Part shown: in pieces, positions 37,059-45,936 of the stretch | Numbering within the stretch: the stretch's first letter is position 1 | How the letters are laid out: the number at the start of each line of letters is the position of its first letter | NCBI GenBank assembly: GCA_946127115.1 | Contig: CAMGYI010000001.1 | Span: 1,173,288 to 1,237,287, forward strand | DNA from: an uncultured Chlamydia sp. | GTDB lineage: Bacteria; Chlamydiota; Chlamydiia; Chlamydiales; Simkaniaceae | DNA: 64,000 nt | Direction of reading: 5' to 3' | Made by a program: the position numbers and the translations under genes | Notes under the pieces: generated by a model | The model's database searches: none | Told to the model about the DNA's origin: nothing | The model's input: only the letters and a program-made list of their open reading frames with translations

Positions 37059-37722
37059 TCATATCCACTCTCTTTTTGAGAGGAGAAATAACAACTCCTC
37101 CAAGCCAATGACAGCTTTCAATCACTTCATCTGGACCGAGAGCAATTAGCACATGCCCTGGATAGAAAATCAAATCTAGAGTCTGCGTATCAGTGAGGGG
37201 AATCTCGGCTCCATATGTCATCAGCTCTTTCGTGTTTCGAGGTGTTAGTCCTCCTGTAGCTTCATAAAGTAGTCCCGAACAATCAACCCCCATAAAAGAC
37301 CAGTGAGCACGTTCAAATTTACTAATTTGGGCTGGTGGGGGATAAAAGTGTTCCCACTCAGGGATTCCAGCAGACCAATTTCCTCCCCAAACATAGGGAA
37401 GCCCCTGCTTTGAAAGAAGCCGCTTAATAATAACCTTTTTCGAGGGCATCTCATTTTGAAGCAGAGGAGTTTCTTCAAAATGAATTTTCCCAAAACGTTT
37501 ATCTACAAAAAGAGAAGTACTTGATGGATATTCGGAAGTTGTCACATGAAGAATGTTTGGCTCAACTTCATTCACAACTTTGAAAATCCTTCTCGGAAAT
37601 GCAATATACTCCAAAGCTCTCACAAGCTGTTGATCATCAAAAGGAAGGGTGCCGCTATAGACGTCGCTAAAACAGGATATATTCAGTACCGGGGTCGGTT
37701 TGTCCGTGACAAAAAACGTCAT
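37003..37722 (-). CDS. NlpC/P60 family peptidase
   Basis: Protein of 239 residues. The C-terminal half is a papain-like NlpC/P60 domain: catalytic Cys in 'GVDCSGLLYEA', His in 'YPGHVLIALG', and a polar third residue after that. Such enzymes cut peptidoglycan peptides between D-Glu and the diamino acid. The N-terminal ~100 residues are probably SH3-like, as in several characterised family members. No clear signal peptide is seen, unusual for a cell-wall enzyme. Chlamydiae have an NlpC/P60 enzyme used in peptidoglycan turnover at division. Its start faces oppA divergently. Confidence 0.8.
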   Translation of the reverse strand: MTFFVTDKPTPVLNISCFSDVYSGTLPFDDQQLVRALEYIAFPRRIFKVVNEVEPNILHVTTSEYPSSTSLFVDKRFGKIHFEETPLLQNEMPSKKVIIKRLLSKQGLPYVWGGNWSAGIPEWEHFYPPPAQISKFERAHWSFMGVDCSGLLYEATGGLTPRNTKELMTYGAEIPLTDTQTLDLIFYPGHVLIALGPDEVIESCHWLGGVVISPLKKRVDMIRTSLTVRRFFQMHQDNA

Positions 37723-37810
37723 ATTTCAAAAACCTCGTGCAAAAAAAACCTTTTCACTCTAAATTCATATTTTCTGGAACCTCTACTTATAGCATAGCAC
37801 AAGGGTGAAC

Positions 37811-39421
37811 ATGAAAGCATTTTTACGAGTTACGATTCTTCTGCCCCTAATTGGTCTATCTCTAGTGGGATGCAAAGGGAGAGGAAGCTTGTCAACCCAA
37901 GCCTCGGACAATGCTCAGCAAAAAATTACAATCAATATTACATCAGAGCCTCAAACTCTGGATCCCCGCAAAGTTCGCGCGCTTAACGACGCAAACGTCG
38001 TTCGTATGTTTATGGACGGTCTAACTCGCACCAACAAAGAAGGAATAACAACTCTTGCAGTTGCAAAAAAAGTAGACGTTTCATGCGATCAAAAGACCTA
38101 TACCTTCACTCTTAGAGAAAGTCATTGGTCAAATGGGGACCTAGTCACCTCTTATGATTTTGCATATGCTTGGAAAAAAAGCCTGACACCCACCTTTATC
38201 GCCCCTAATGCAAATCTCCTTTACATAATTAAAAATGCAAAAGAGATAAATACAGGAAACCTTCCCCTAAGTTTGCTAGGAATTGAAACTCCTGATGAAA
38301 AAACATTAGTTGTCAGTTTGAACCACCCAACACCCTATTTTTTAGGCCTAATTGCTCATCCGATATATTTCCCCGTCAACGCCAAGGTCGATCGCTCAAA
38401 CTCTCATTGGGCTGAGAAAGAGACATCGTATGTTGGAAATGGTCCTTTTACTCTTCTTGAATGGAAGCATCATAACACAATTGTTGCGGAAAAAAACCCC
38501 AGATATTGGGATCACAAAACTGTAAATCTCTCCCATGTGAAGATGGTAATGGTAAGTGAAGACACAGGCTTCAAAATGTTTGATGCAAAAGATACCAGCT
38601 GGGATGGATCACCTTATTCTGCAATTCCCATTGATGCAATTCAAACCCTAAAGACAGCTGAACAACTTCGCTGCACTCCAGCACTTGCAACGAGTTGGAT
38701 CCGGGTCAATGTTGAAGTTTCACCTTTCGATTCAAAAAAACTTCGCAAAGCTTTTGCTTTAGCAATTGATCGCCAAGCAATCGTTGAGCATGTACTTCAA
38801 GGACAACAGATTCCCGCTACAGGAATCGTTCCCAACGCGATGGGCCTTTCTGATCATCCTTATTTCAATGACGCAGATACCGCTACAGCTCAAGAACTCT
38901 TTAGTAAGGTGTTAGATGAGATGGGGATTTCAGCAAGTAACTTTCCTGAAGTCGTTTTAACCTATGGTGCGGGGGAGCGCGCTCATTCTGTTGTACAAGC
39001 TCTGCAGAGTCAATGGCAGACAGTATTGGGTATTCGGGTTCGTCTAGAGCCTGTTGAAAAAAAAGTCTACTTTGACCGGGTTTCCAATAAAAATTACATG
39101 CTTGCCTTAGGAGATTGGTTTGCTGACTTTGGCGATCCCATTAATTTCCTTGAGGTTTTTACAACAAACGCTGGCACCAATAACACGAATTGGAAAAATC
39201 CCAACTATGAAGAGCTTTTGGAAACTTCTTATCAAATATCTGATAAGGAAAAGAGAAAACAGGTCCTTCGTAAAAGCGAAGAGCTCATCATAGGCGAAAT
39301 GCCAGTCATTCCACTTTACCACTATACGATGCTTTACATTCAAGATGACGCCCTTAAAGATGTGGTCTTGACAACAATGGGTGGTATCGACTTTAAATGG
39401 GCACATGTGGATAGCGAATAA
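37811..39421 (+). CDS. oppA: Peptide ABC transporter substrate-binding lipoprotein (OppA-like)
   Basis: Solute-binding protein of 536 residues, typical for OppA. The start at 37811 has AAGGGTG 5 bases upstream. The N-terminus is a lipoprotein signal, with the lipobox 'LVGC' placing the lipid on Cys near residue 21. 'SEPQTLDPRKV' and the DxxF(A)xxW segment ('DFAYAWKKSL') match SBP family 5, which delivers peptides to the Opp complex. No permease or ATPase genes are nearby, so it relies on genes elsewhere or works as an orphan, as in other Chlamydiales. It overlaps the next gene by 17 bases. Confidence 0.9.
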   Translation: MKAFLRVTILLPLIGLSLVGCKGRGSLSTQASDNAQQKITINITSEPQTLDPRKVRALNDANVVRMFMDGLTRTNKEGITTLAVAKKVDVSCDQKTYTFTLRESHWSNGDLVTSYDFAYAWKKSLTPTFIAPNANLLYIIKNAKEINTGNLPLSLLGIETPDEKTLVVSLNHPTPYFLGLIAHPIYFPVNAKVDRSNSHWAEKETSYVGNGPFTLLEWKHHNTIVAEKNPRYWDHKTVNLSHVKMVMVSEDTGFKMFDAKDTSWDGSPYSAIPIDAIQTLKTAEQLRCTPALATSWIRVNVEVSPFDSKKLRKAFALAIDRQAIVEHVLQGQQIPATGIVPNAMGLSDHPYFNDADTATAQELFSKVLDEMGISASNFPEVVLTYGAGERAHSVVQALQSQWQTVLGIRVRLEPVEKKVYFDRVSNKNYMLALGDWFADFGDPINFLEVFTTNAGTNNTNWKNPNYEELLETSYQISDKEKRKQVLRKSEELIIGEMPVIPLYHYTMLYIQDDALKDVVLTTMGGIDFKWAHVDSE

Positions 39422-39968
39422 GTTTGCTGTATTGGCATTTGTTTTCTCGTCGGTCTTCCTTTTCGGAGGATCTTTAAGGATTTTCAATGATAGCCCATAT
39501 CAGCTTACAGCTAATATTCTAGCTGCGGATGGGAGTCATCAAGGATCTCTAACTCTAGCCCCTCAACAGCAAGCACAATGGCAAGATTTCTCTGGAGGAA
39601 ACTCTATCTGGTCTCAAACACCCTATACAGTTATACTCACCTGTAAAAATGGAAAACAGTTTGGAACAATTAACGGAGTTCAACAAGGGGGAACAGTGAG
39701 TGTTATGTCTGCAAACGGTCCCCGATTTTGTGAGAAAAACAAAAATGATCAACAGCAAGGACAAAGCTCAACAAGAAAACCACAATCTCAGCAGCAACAA
39801 GGGCAAATTCCCTTCAATCCAAATCAAGAACCTTTTAATCCGAATCAAACACCCTTTGATTCCACCTCAGAGCAGGGGAAACAATCTCAAAATGACTTGC
39901 AAGGAGATCCTTTGGATCCTGCTGATCCTCATAACTCCCCTACGGATCCAATTTGGGGCCCCCCATAA
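39405..39968 (+). CDS. Exported hypothetical protein with Gln/Pro-rich tail
   Basis: Protein of 187 residues with a likely signal peptide ('FAVLAFVFSSVFLFGGS'). The start at 39405 overlaps oppA. Residues about 25-115 form a small beta-rich domain: 'FNDSPYQLTANI', 'PYTVILTCKNGK', ending 'FCEK'. The following ~75 residues are low complexity, with Gln-, Asn- and Pro-rich pieces and 'FNPNQ' repeats. The next gene encodes the same domain without the tail, so the two are tandem paralogues. I do not recognise the family. An exported, surface-related role is inferred from the signal peptide. Confidence 0.65.
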   Translation: MWIANKFAVLAFVFSSVFLFGGSLRIFNDSPYQLTANILAADGSHQGSLTLAPQQQAQWQDFSGGNSIWSQTPYTVILTCKNGKQFGTINGVQQGGTVSVMSANGPRFCEKNKNDQQQGQSSTRKPQSQQQQGQIPFNPNQEPFNPNQTPFDSTSEQGKQSQNDLQGDPLDPADPHNSPTDPIWGPP

Positions 39969-40342
39969 TGTATAAGGTGTTACTGCTTCTTTTTCTGACT
40001 TCAATTCTTTCTGCTGTGACAATTGACGTTTATAATGACAGCCCCTATACCCTCCAAGCAAAAATATACTCTGCTAAAAATGTAGAGCTTTCATCAATGA
40101 CAGTCATTTCTGGCCATTCTATCAAATGGTATGACAACTATTTCAATGCAAAAGACTATGCCAAAGGCCCCTTCCGTATCATCTTCACCTGTCCTAATGG
40201 AGACTTTTATGGCAAATCCTCTCCTGTAGGGCAAAACTTTACTGTGCATGCTCAACGCACGCGAGGGCCGAAAAAATGTGTTGTTCACTCTCAGCCCAAA
40301 CCTCATCGAGATTATGACCAACTACAACCCCATATAAAATAG
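39968..40342 (+). CDS. Exported hypothetical protein, paralogue of the preceding gene
   Basis: Protein of 124 residues. The start at 39968 shares one base with the previous stop. Residues 1-16 form a signal peptide ('KVLLLLFLTSILSA'). The mature part repeats the domain of the gene before: 'VYNDSPYTLQAKI', 'GPFRIIFTCPNGD' and a final 'KKCVVH' in the same order. The tail is short and charged. Both genes are co-transcribed with oppA, so they might take part in uptake or in envelope structure. No known family. Confidence 0.65.
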   Translation: MYKVLLLLFLTSILSAVTIDVYNDSPYTLQAKIYSAKNVELSSMTVISGHSIKWYDNYFNAKDYAKGPFRIIFTCPNGDFYGKSSPVGQNFTVHAQRTRGPKKCVVHSQPKPHRDYDQLQPHIK

Positions 40343-40373
40343 ATAGCGTGCAGAGGGGGTATTTATACCCTTA

Positions 40374-40913
40374 TCAGAATAGAAATAGTTCCGTAAGCGA
40401 GATGTCATGTGCCTTGGTTTCGAGCGGTGTTTTTGTAAGCTGCTCCTTAAAACCTACGCCAAAGAAAGGACACGAGAGCTTTGCTAGAAAACGGTCATAA
40501 TGACCCTTCCCATAACCGAGACGGCCGAAGTGAATATCAAAAGCAAGACCAGGAACAAGAACGGAGCTAATCTTTTCTAATGGAAACTCCGAGCAAAACG
40601 CTGGGTTTGGTTCGAGAACATTCCAGGTAGGATGAAGGAGAAGTTGGTCAAGACTAGAGACAGCAAAGGGAAGAATTCCAGTGGATATGTCCAAGCGAGG
40701 AAGGAGAAGCTGGTTGCTTTTGGCAAGCTCCAGATTAAGAGGCCATAGATCTATTTCTTCAGCCATACTAGCGAAGGAAAGAATATGGGGAAACCCTTTT
40801 AACTTTCTCGAAAGTGTTTTAAGAGCCTTGCACTTGGCCTCTTCTCTTCTTGTTGTGGAAAGATCACGCCGCTTATCTAGGAAAATCTCTCTTATCTCTG
40901 CTTTACAGCTCAT
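40374..40913 (-). CDS. ygfA: 5-formyltetrahydrofolate cyclo-ligase
   Basis: Protein of 179 residues. The start at 40913 is chosen because it overlaps the upstream stop (ATGAGCTGTAA); the 29 residues before it would lie inside the previous gene. 'VPGLAFDIHFGRLGYGKGHYDRF' (read in pieces) is the family's active-site signature, and 'KAEIREIFLDKRR' the N-terminal helix. The enzyme converts 5-formyl- to 5,10-methenyl-tetrahydrofolate. It corresponds to CT649 in Chlamydia, where it also follows the CT646-CT648 genes. Confidence 0.9.
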   Translation of the reverse strand: MSCKAEIREIFLDKRRDLSTTRREEAKCKALKTLSRKLKGFPHILSFASMAEEIDLWPLNLELAKSNQLLLPRLDISTGILPFAVSSLDQLLLHPTWNVLEPNPAFCSEFPLEKISSVLVPGLAFDIHFGRLGYGKGHYDRFLAKLSCPFFGVGFKEQLTKTPLETKAHDISLTELFLF

Positions 40914-42210
40914 CAACAGGAAATCCTTTATGGTAAAGGGCACGCTTGATAAAGAATCCTTCAGAATCATAGAGAGTAACGGTTCCATCACCATTTTCAA
41001 CAGTAGAAACCGGAGTGTTTTCTCCCCGCTTCATGTAAGTCCCTCTTCGAAGTTGGTCATTCTCATATTCTTCGATCATCATTAAAGAGTCATCCTGATA
41101 CCATGCTGAACAAATTCCATGCCTTTTATTATCTCTAATTTCCCTTTCACTCTCTAGTCCTCCGGTTGGGTACCAGGTTCTACAGATGCCCTGGATCCTA
41201 TCTTGGACCCACTCGATGTATAGTTTTGGTTTGGTTTTTTCTTCTCTAAAAGAAGTGTAATAAATCCATTCCTCACCATGTTTCATTCCCTCTTTGGTAT
41301 GGAATAGGGTGATCAGATCTCCTTGCTCATTAAATATCTGGACTTTTCCCTCTGGGATCCCATTGCGATACTCTCTAATAGAGTGAAATACCCCATTTAA
41401 AAAAACGGCCTGTTTCCCATTGCCATGTTCGACTTTTCCAATGATCTTTCCAGAAAAATCATGATAAGTCGCGTTAATTAAAAGATCATCTTTATACTCT
41501 TCTGAGTAGGGTGGTTGTCTCTTATCTCCTTTAAACATCGCAACCCCCTGACGCTTCCCTTTTGAGTATGGGGTCTTCCCGATTACTTGTCCCTGCTCAT
41601 TATAATAAAGGAGATCTCCATCAATTCGGTCAACTTCGTAGGGAATCATCTTTCCTACAATACCGTTGAGATGATAATAATAAGCATTTCCTTGAAGCTT
41701 ACCTTTTTCATAATAAATCTCAGCCTGAAGACGCCCCGCAGAATCCCAGACCTTTGAAATCCCATCAAAAATCCACCCTTTTTGAGCATTTTCACTTAAA
41801 TCACCCAGCCCCTCGATGACAGCAACGTCTAAACGAAGGTTCCCATTATCGTGCCATTCTCGATAAATACCGCAAGCTCTGCCATTTACAACTTCTAGGT
41901 ACTGCCAGATCTCTGCATTTTCATGATATGTCGTCAATTTTGAGATCGTCTTCCCATTTCTACTCCGCCCAAACATTCGAGTGACTTTTTCATAGGGTTG
42001 TGGAGCTAAAAAATTGGTTTTTTCGTACATGGATAGGCGATCGACTGAACTAATCGTTTCTTTGAATCCATTTCGATCAAAGACCTGGATACTCATAAGT
42101 TTATCCTGGAGCTCCGTTTGGTGATTCCCACACCCAGTTAATAATCCTAAGGAAATCAATAAGGATAGGGAAGTTAATCTAATTGTTTTATTTCCAAATA
42201 CAGTCTTCAT
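40903..42210 (-). CDS. YwqK/MORN-repeat lipoprotein
   Basis: Protein of 435 residues. The lipoprotein signal 'LLISLGLLTGC' places a lipid-anchored Cys near residue 27. The mature protein is built from repeats of the type 'GxxxxWYxxGxLxxxxxYxxGKxxG', as in MORN and YwqK-family proteins; at least nine are visible, such as 'KGKLQGNAYYYHLNG' and 'NKRHGICSAWYQDD'. These repeats probably fold into a long beta-sheet. The function in bacteria is uncertain. The position matches CT648 in Chlamydia. It is in an operon with ygfA and the two secretion-like genes upstream (38-base gap). Confidence 0.8.
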   Translation of the reverse strand: MKTVFGNKTIRLTSLSLLISLGLLTGCGNHQTELQDKLMSIQVFDRNGFKETISSVDRLSMYEKTNFLAPQPYEKVTRMFGRSRNGKTISKLTTYHENAEIWQYLEVVNGRACGIYREWHDNGNLRLDVAVIEGLGDLSENAQKGWIFDGISKVWDSAGRLQAEIYYEKGKLQGNAYYYHLNGIVGKMIPYEVDRIDGDLLYYNEQGQVIGKTPYSKGKRQGVAMFKGDKRQPPYSEEYKDDLLINATYHDFSGKIIGKVEHGNGKQAVFLNGVFHSIREYRNGIPEGKVQIFNEQGDLITLFHTKEGMKHGEEWIYYTSFREEKTKPKLYIEWVQDRIQGICRTWYPTGGLESEREIRDNKRHGICSAWYQDDSLMMIEEYENDQLRRGTYMKRGENTPVSTVENGDGTVTLYDSEGFFIKRALYHKGFPVDEL

Positions 42211-42248
42211 AAAATTACATCTCTCTTCATGCCGCTAATGTTTCAAAA

Positions 42249-42923
42249 TTAGGAATTTTCCAAATTTTTGAAACATAACCGGCTTATTAATTGCATTTCT
42301 AATTGATATGTCTCTCTTTCAGCAAGTCTTTTCTTATTCAAATGAAACCGCTTCATAATGACTTGCGGACGCCCTTTAGGGGGTCCAAGCTCTCCAATAG
42401 ATATCCCTTCAACAGCTGTTAATACGCGTTTAAGATCATAAGTATTTAATTCAACTGGACGTTTTTGCGATAGTTCTAGTTCTTCAATTTGATCACCTGT
42501 TTTTCGATTTCCTTCAGAGAAAATAAGGCGATTATTACCCTTTGTTAAAAGGTCGAGCCTTCTCTTAATGTCGTCGCATGCGTCAAAGGCAGGGCTATTC
42601 ATGATAAGGTGAAGCACCTCCGTTTCGGGCAACAGGAATTGCAAAGATTCAAGAGCGTGGTCGACATAATAATGGTCAGCTTCCTTGTAGGTTTTAAAAA
42701 AGGTATTTCGATCTTTCTGAAGTTCTTTGACCCGCTCCATTTTTATTGCTAAACAATCAATCTCACCCTTTATTTCTCTAAATCGCTCACTCTTATCCAG
42801 AATTGAAAAAAGCATAAATAAGGTCGGCAATAAGCAAAGAAAATATATTCCAAATACAAAATTTCTGTTTTGAATCAGGCGGTTAAATGGGAACTTAAGT
42901 GCAAAGGTAAAAGGCAATTTCAT
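42249..42923 (-). CDS. GspM/PilN-like single-pass membrane protein
   Basis: Protein of about 224 residues. There is one membrane segment near residues 23-42 ('NFVFGIYFLCLLPTLFMLFS'), followed by a coiled coil and a periplasmic domain. The start is taken at the Met before 'KLPFTFALKFP'; the upstream Met at 42935 adds four residues, and both overlap the previous gene. The layout (short cytoplasmic part, one helix, coiled coil) resembles GspM or PilN of type II secretion/type IV pilus systems. Chlamydia has a gene at the same place (CT647). The assignment rests on topology and the neighbour. Confidence 0.6.
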   Translation of the reverse strand: MKLPFTFALKFPFNRLIQNRNFVFGIYFLCLLPTLFMLFSILDKSERFREIKGEIDCLAIKMERVKELQKDRNTFFKTYKEADHYYVDHALESLQFLLPETEVLHLIMNSPAFDACDDIKRRLDLLTKGNNRLIFSEGNRKTGDQIEELELSQKRPVELNTYDLKRVLTAVEGISIGELGPPKGRPQVIMKRFHLNKKRLAERETYQLEMQLISRLCFKNLENS

Positions 42924-44307
42924 AGTGATCATCATTTCTTTTCCAGTCTATTTCCTCACTTCTATTCACAATTGATTCATTTTCTACAATCGCATCATGG
43001 AATGCGCGCGCATTTTTCGCCTCTGATGTTGTAAATGAAACACGTACTTTGGGAAGATAAACTTCTTTTGGTTTCTCAATAGTGGGATATTTTTTTAGTT
43101 CATAATCGATTTGAGTCAGTTCAATATTCTCCAGAAGAGGATGAGTCGATAAAAACACTAGCAAATTGCTAACCAATGGAGGGGATGCAAAATAGTTCTC
43201 CTTCCCTTTAGTCGTACGAAGAACATAGTGGGTGGTTTCCATGACTTCCTTAAGGTTTTTTTTTGCGACTATTTGGCGCAACTTAGGAAGGTCTTCTTTA
43301 TATTTTTCTACAAGAAACTCAACATGTCCTAACAAGATTTTTTCTTTTTTAGAAAAAAATAGTTGAGAAGCAGTCGCTGTAAACAGAAACAGTGCAGCAG
43401 CTATACATATCCCGCAAAGCAATTTCCGCTTTAAGGTTTTCACGCACTGTTTTGAAACATAATCTCCTTGGAGAAATTGAATACTCATCTGGTCATTTTT
43501 AAGAGAGTCTAGAGCAAGGCCGACTGGGATAGCAAATGGACGCACCATATCCCAAGAGACGCCTCCTCCTCCATCTCCATGGACTGGCACGAGTTCCTGA
43601 TCTTTAGACAACAGCGCTTCTATCTCCGCAGCCATTTCCCCACAAAATAGAACCTTGCGGCTCTGATTTCCTTCTTCTTTGTGAGCAAGAAAACAAAAGG
43701 CACGATCAACTTCTCGCTTGAGTTTTGCAACTGCCATTTGTTTCATGCCCTTTCCAAGGTCGACTGCCCCCACGTGAAGGGTCAGATGAGATGATATTTT
43801 TCCCTCCTGCTGGGAGACAATTTGAATTTTTGTCAGTCCAATATGAAATATAACAAGGGTTGAAAGCTCTGGACAAGTAAAGAAAGCAAAACGAGAAAGA
43901 GCCATTGGAACAGCTGATACCCACTCCGGAGAAAGCCCTTCCTCTTCATATGACGAAATATGGTCTTCAAGATTCTTTTTTGAGACGGTGAAAAAAAGTG
44001 CTTCAGTTGCATCTTCATCAGGGATGTAAATCGGCTTAATAACGACTTTATCAAGCTGATAGGGAATCAACGCTTCTAACTGAAAAGGAAGGGTTTTGTG
44101 AAGAGCACGCTCTCTTTTTAAGGGGGTTTTCAGCCGCCGGAGGAGGAGGTCTTGCCCTTCAATTCCCGTAACAATATAAGGGTTTTTTTTAGAAAAAAAT
44201 GCGTCTCTCTGCTCTTCCAAAAATTCTATAGATACTTTTCCGTTGATCCGTGAGATACAGGCGAGACGGATATTTGAATCTTCTTTGTGAATCCCATTAA
44301 CTTCCAT
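42895..44307 (-). CDS. GspL/PilM-like assembly protein
   Basis: Protein of 470 residues. The N-terminal ~300 residues look like the actin-like domain of GspL/PilM: 'LKTPLKRERALHKTLPFQLE' (read in pieces) and 'GAVDLGKG'. A membrane helix follows near 300-320 ('LCGICIAAALFLFTATAS'), and the C-terminal part is periplasmic. GspL-type proteins hold the secretion ATPase to the membrane platform. Chlamydiales keep only some type II secretion genes, and this matches CT646 in position. It overlaps the downstream GspM-like gene by at least 29 bases, a sign of coupling. Confidence 0.65.
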   Translation of the reverse strand: MEVNGIHKEDSNIRLACISRINGKVSIEFLEEQRDAFFSKKNPYIVTGIEGQDLLLRRLKTPLKRERALHKTLPFQLEALIPYQLDKVVIKPIYIPDEDATEALFFTVSKKNLEDHISSYEEEGLSPEWVSAVPMALSRFAFFTCPELSTLVIFHIGLTKIQIVSQQEGKISSHLTLHVGAVDLGKGMKQMAVAKLKREVDRAFCFLAHKEEGNQSRKVLFCGEMAAEIEALLSKDQELVPVHGDGGGGVSWDMVRPFAIPVGLALDSLKNDQMSIQFLQGDYVSKQCVKTLKRKLLCGICIAAALFLFTATASQLFFSKKEKILLGHVEFLVEKYKEDLPKLRQIVAKKNLKEVMETTHYVLRTTKGKENYFASPPLVSNLLVFLSTHPLLENIELTQIDYELKKYPTIEKPKEVYLPKVRVSFTTSEAKNARAFHDAIVENESIVNRSEEIDWKRNDDHYEIAFYLCT

Positions 44308-44435
44308 GAGCCCATGGTAAAGGAATCGCTAAAAAAACAAAAGGATGGAAAGTTTTCCGTCTTGATGTTACCATGGATCTTCTAATGAAGGCGAGAAATA
44401 TCGAAAATTGATTGTCGAGACAGGTTCGTAGATCC

Positions 44436-44702
44436 ATGGCATATGTAATTTCAGCAGTTCGACTATTATTCACAGTCTACTCTCTGATGCTCATTGTAAG
44501 GATCTTTGGATCCTGGTTTCCAAGCTTTCAACAGTCGTCCTTCTTTCGTTTTCTTTCCCACTACACAGATCCCTATCTTAATATCTTTAGACGTTTTATT
44601 CCTCCTATTGGAGGAGTCCTGGATTTAAGCCCGATCATTGGCTTCTTTCTCCTTCAAGTTCTTGAGTATCTGATCACACGCCTTCTGATTATGATGATAT
44701 GA
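44436..44702 (+). CDS. YggT-family membrane protein
   Basis: Protein of 88 residues with two membrane segments. The start at 44436 precedes the first segment directly; an upstream TTG would add eight polar residues. 'LMLIVRIFGSWFP' and 'DPYLNIFRRFIPPIGGVLDLSPIIGFFLL' (read in pieces) are YggT family features. The function is not firmly known; in other bacteria it is linked to division-site or osmotic functions. Its stop overlaps the dus start (ATGA), and it matches CT645 in position. Confidence 0.8.
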   Translation: MAYVISAVRLLFTVYSLMLIVRIFGSWFPSFQQSSFFRFLSHYTDPYLNIFRRFIPPIGGVLDLSPIIGFFLLQVLEYLITRLLIMMI

Positions 44703-45697
44703 AAAAGCATGTAAAGCCCATTAGACTAGGGACGCTCACCCTTCCGACAAATGTCTTTTTCTCTCCTCTTGCTGGTTGTTCTGACTATCCTTTTAGACAA
44801 ATGGCGTCTCTCTTCAGACCGGGGCTTATGTTCTGCGAAATGGTGAAAATGGATGCTCTCATCCGCCACGAGCCCTCCACGTATCGTCTCTTAGACTACG
44901 ATCCTTCAATGCACCCGATTGGTGCTCAGCTCTGTGGCAATAAACCTGAACTTGCAGGGCCCACAGCTCGTATCATTGAAGATCTTGGTTTCGACGTTGT
45001 TGATCTCAACTGTGGTTGCCCTGTTGATAAAGTCACCAAAGATGGAAGTGGAAGCGGCATGTTAAAAAATCCAGAGCTTATTGGTGAAGTTATCGCCAAC
45101 ATGGTTGCAGCTGTCAATATTCCTGTTACCGTGAAGATCCGTGCTGGGTGGGATGACAAGAGTATCAATGCCTCCCTTATTACAATGATAGCAGAGCAAG
45201 CCGGTGCTCGGGCAATCTCAATCCACGGAAGAACCAGGCAACAGAAATATACTGGTAAAGCAAACTGGGACCATATTAAAGTCGCCAAAAAGGCTGCTGT
45301 CTCTATTAAGGTCATCGGAAATGGTGATGTATTTGATGCACAAGCTGGTCTCGCCCTTTTCAAACATACCGAGTGCGATGCCATCCTAATTTCAAGAGGA
45401 ACATTTGGGAAACCTTGGATCGCTGAAGCTGTAAGACTTTTTGATCAAGGCCTTTCTCCTTTCATTCCTGATGTAAAAGAAATGCTTTTAACCCACCTTG
45501 CTTATACCGCAGCCTATCAAACAGATCGCAAAGCTCTTCTTGATATGAGACGCATTGGTTTTTGGTACCTCAGAAACGGGACAGGAACAAAAAAACTTCG
45601 TGAATCGTTGAACCATACAAAGAAACTCGTGGCAATAGAAGAGCTAATAAGAAGCTATGACTGGGAACAAACAAATTTTAACCATTCTTATTTTTAG
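44699..45697 (+). CDS. dus: tRNA-dihydrouridine synthase
   Basis: Dus of 332 residues, normal length. It reduces uridine to dihydrouridine in tRNA D-loops using FMN and NADPH. 'FFSPLAGCSDYPFRQ' at the start, 'DLNCGCPVDKVTKDGSGSGML' (active-site Cys; read in pieces), 'KIRAGWD', 'SIHGRTRQQKYTG' and 'NGDVF' are the family's motifs. It belongs to the DusB-type group. It corresponds to CT644 in Chlamydia. Its last 41 bases are shared with the next gene in another frame. Confidence 0.95.
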   Translation: MKKHVKPIRLGTLTLPTNVFFSPLAGCSDYPFRQMASLFRPGLMFCEMVKMDALIRHEPSTYRLLDYDPSMHPIGAQLCGNKPELAGPTARIIEDLGFDVVDLNCGCPVDKVTKDGSGSGMLKNPELIGEVIANMVAAVNIPVTVKIRAGWDDKSINASLITMIAEQAGARAISIHGRTRQQKYTGKANWDHIKVAKKAAVSIKVIGNGDVFDAQAGLALFKHTECDAILISRGTFGKPWIAEAVRLFDQGLSPFIPDVKEMLLTHLAYTAAYQTDRKALLDMRRIGFWYLRNGTGTKKLRESLNHTKKLVAIEELIRSYDWEQTNFNHSYF

Positions 45698-45935
45698 CGG
45701 GACGGTTCAAGGGTTTTTTTTTCGAGCGAAGGCGAAAAAACACGCTGATCACCTGGGTCTCAAGGGATATGTCAAGAATCTTTCAGACGGAACTGTAGAG
45801 ATTGGCATTGTAGGGAAAGAGACTAACGACTTAGTCGCCCTTCTAAAAAGCGACCCATTACCCATTGAAATTGGTACTATCTCCTTCTCTTCTCGCCCCC
45901 TAGATCAAGAATATCATGGCTTCAGCATATTTTAG
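45657..45935 (+). CDS. acyP: Acylphosphatase
   Basis: Small enzyme of 92 residues, the family's normal length, that hydrolyses carboxyl-phosphate bonds. 'FSGTVQGFFFRAKAKKHA' (phosphate loop with the catalytic Arg) and 'GYVKNLSDGTVEI' (catalytic Asn) are both present. The usual VQGVxFR reads VQGFFFR here. It starts 41 bases inside the end of dus, in a different frame. It converges with the first MOMP-like gene one base later, so there is no room for a separate terminator. Confidence 0.88.
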   Translation: MTGNKQILTILIFSGTVQGFFFRAKAKKHADHLGLKGYVKNLSDGTVEIGIVGKETNDLVALLKSDPLPIEIGTISFSSRPLDQEYHGFSIF

Positions 45936-45936
45936 G

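Noticed and set aside
40343..40373. Bidirectional terminator GGGGGTATTTATACCC
   Set aside because: The stem is short and the T-run on either side is weak, so I did not list it.
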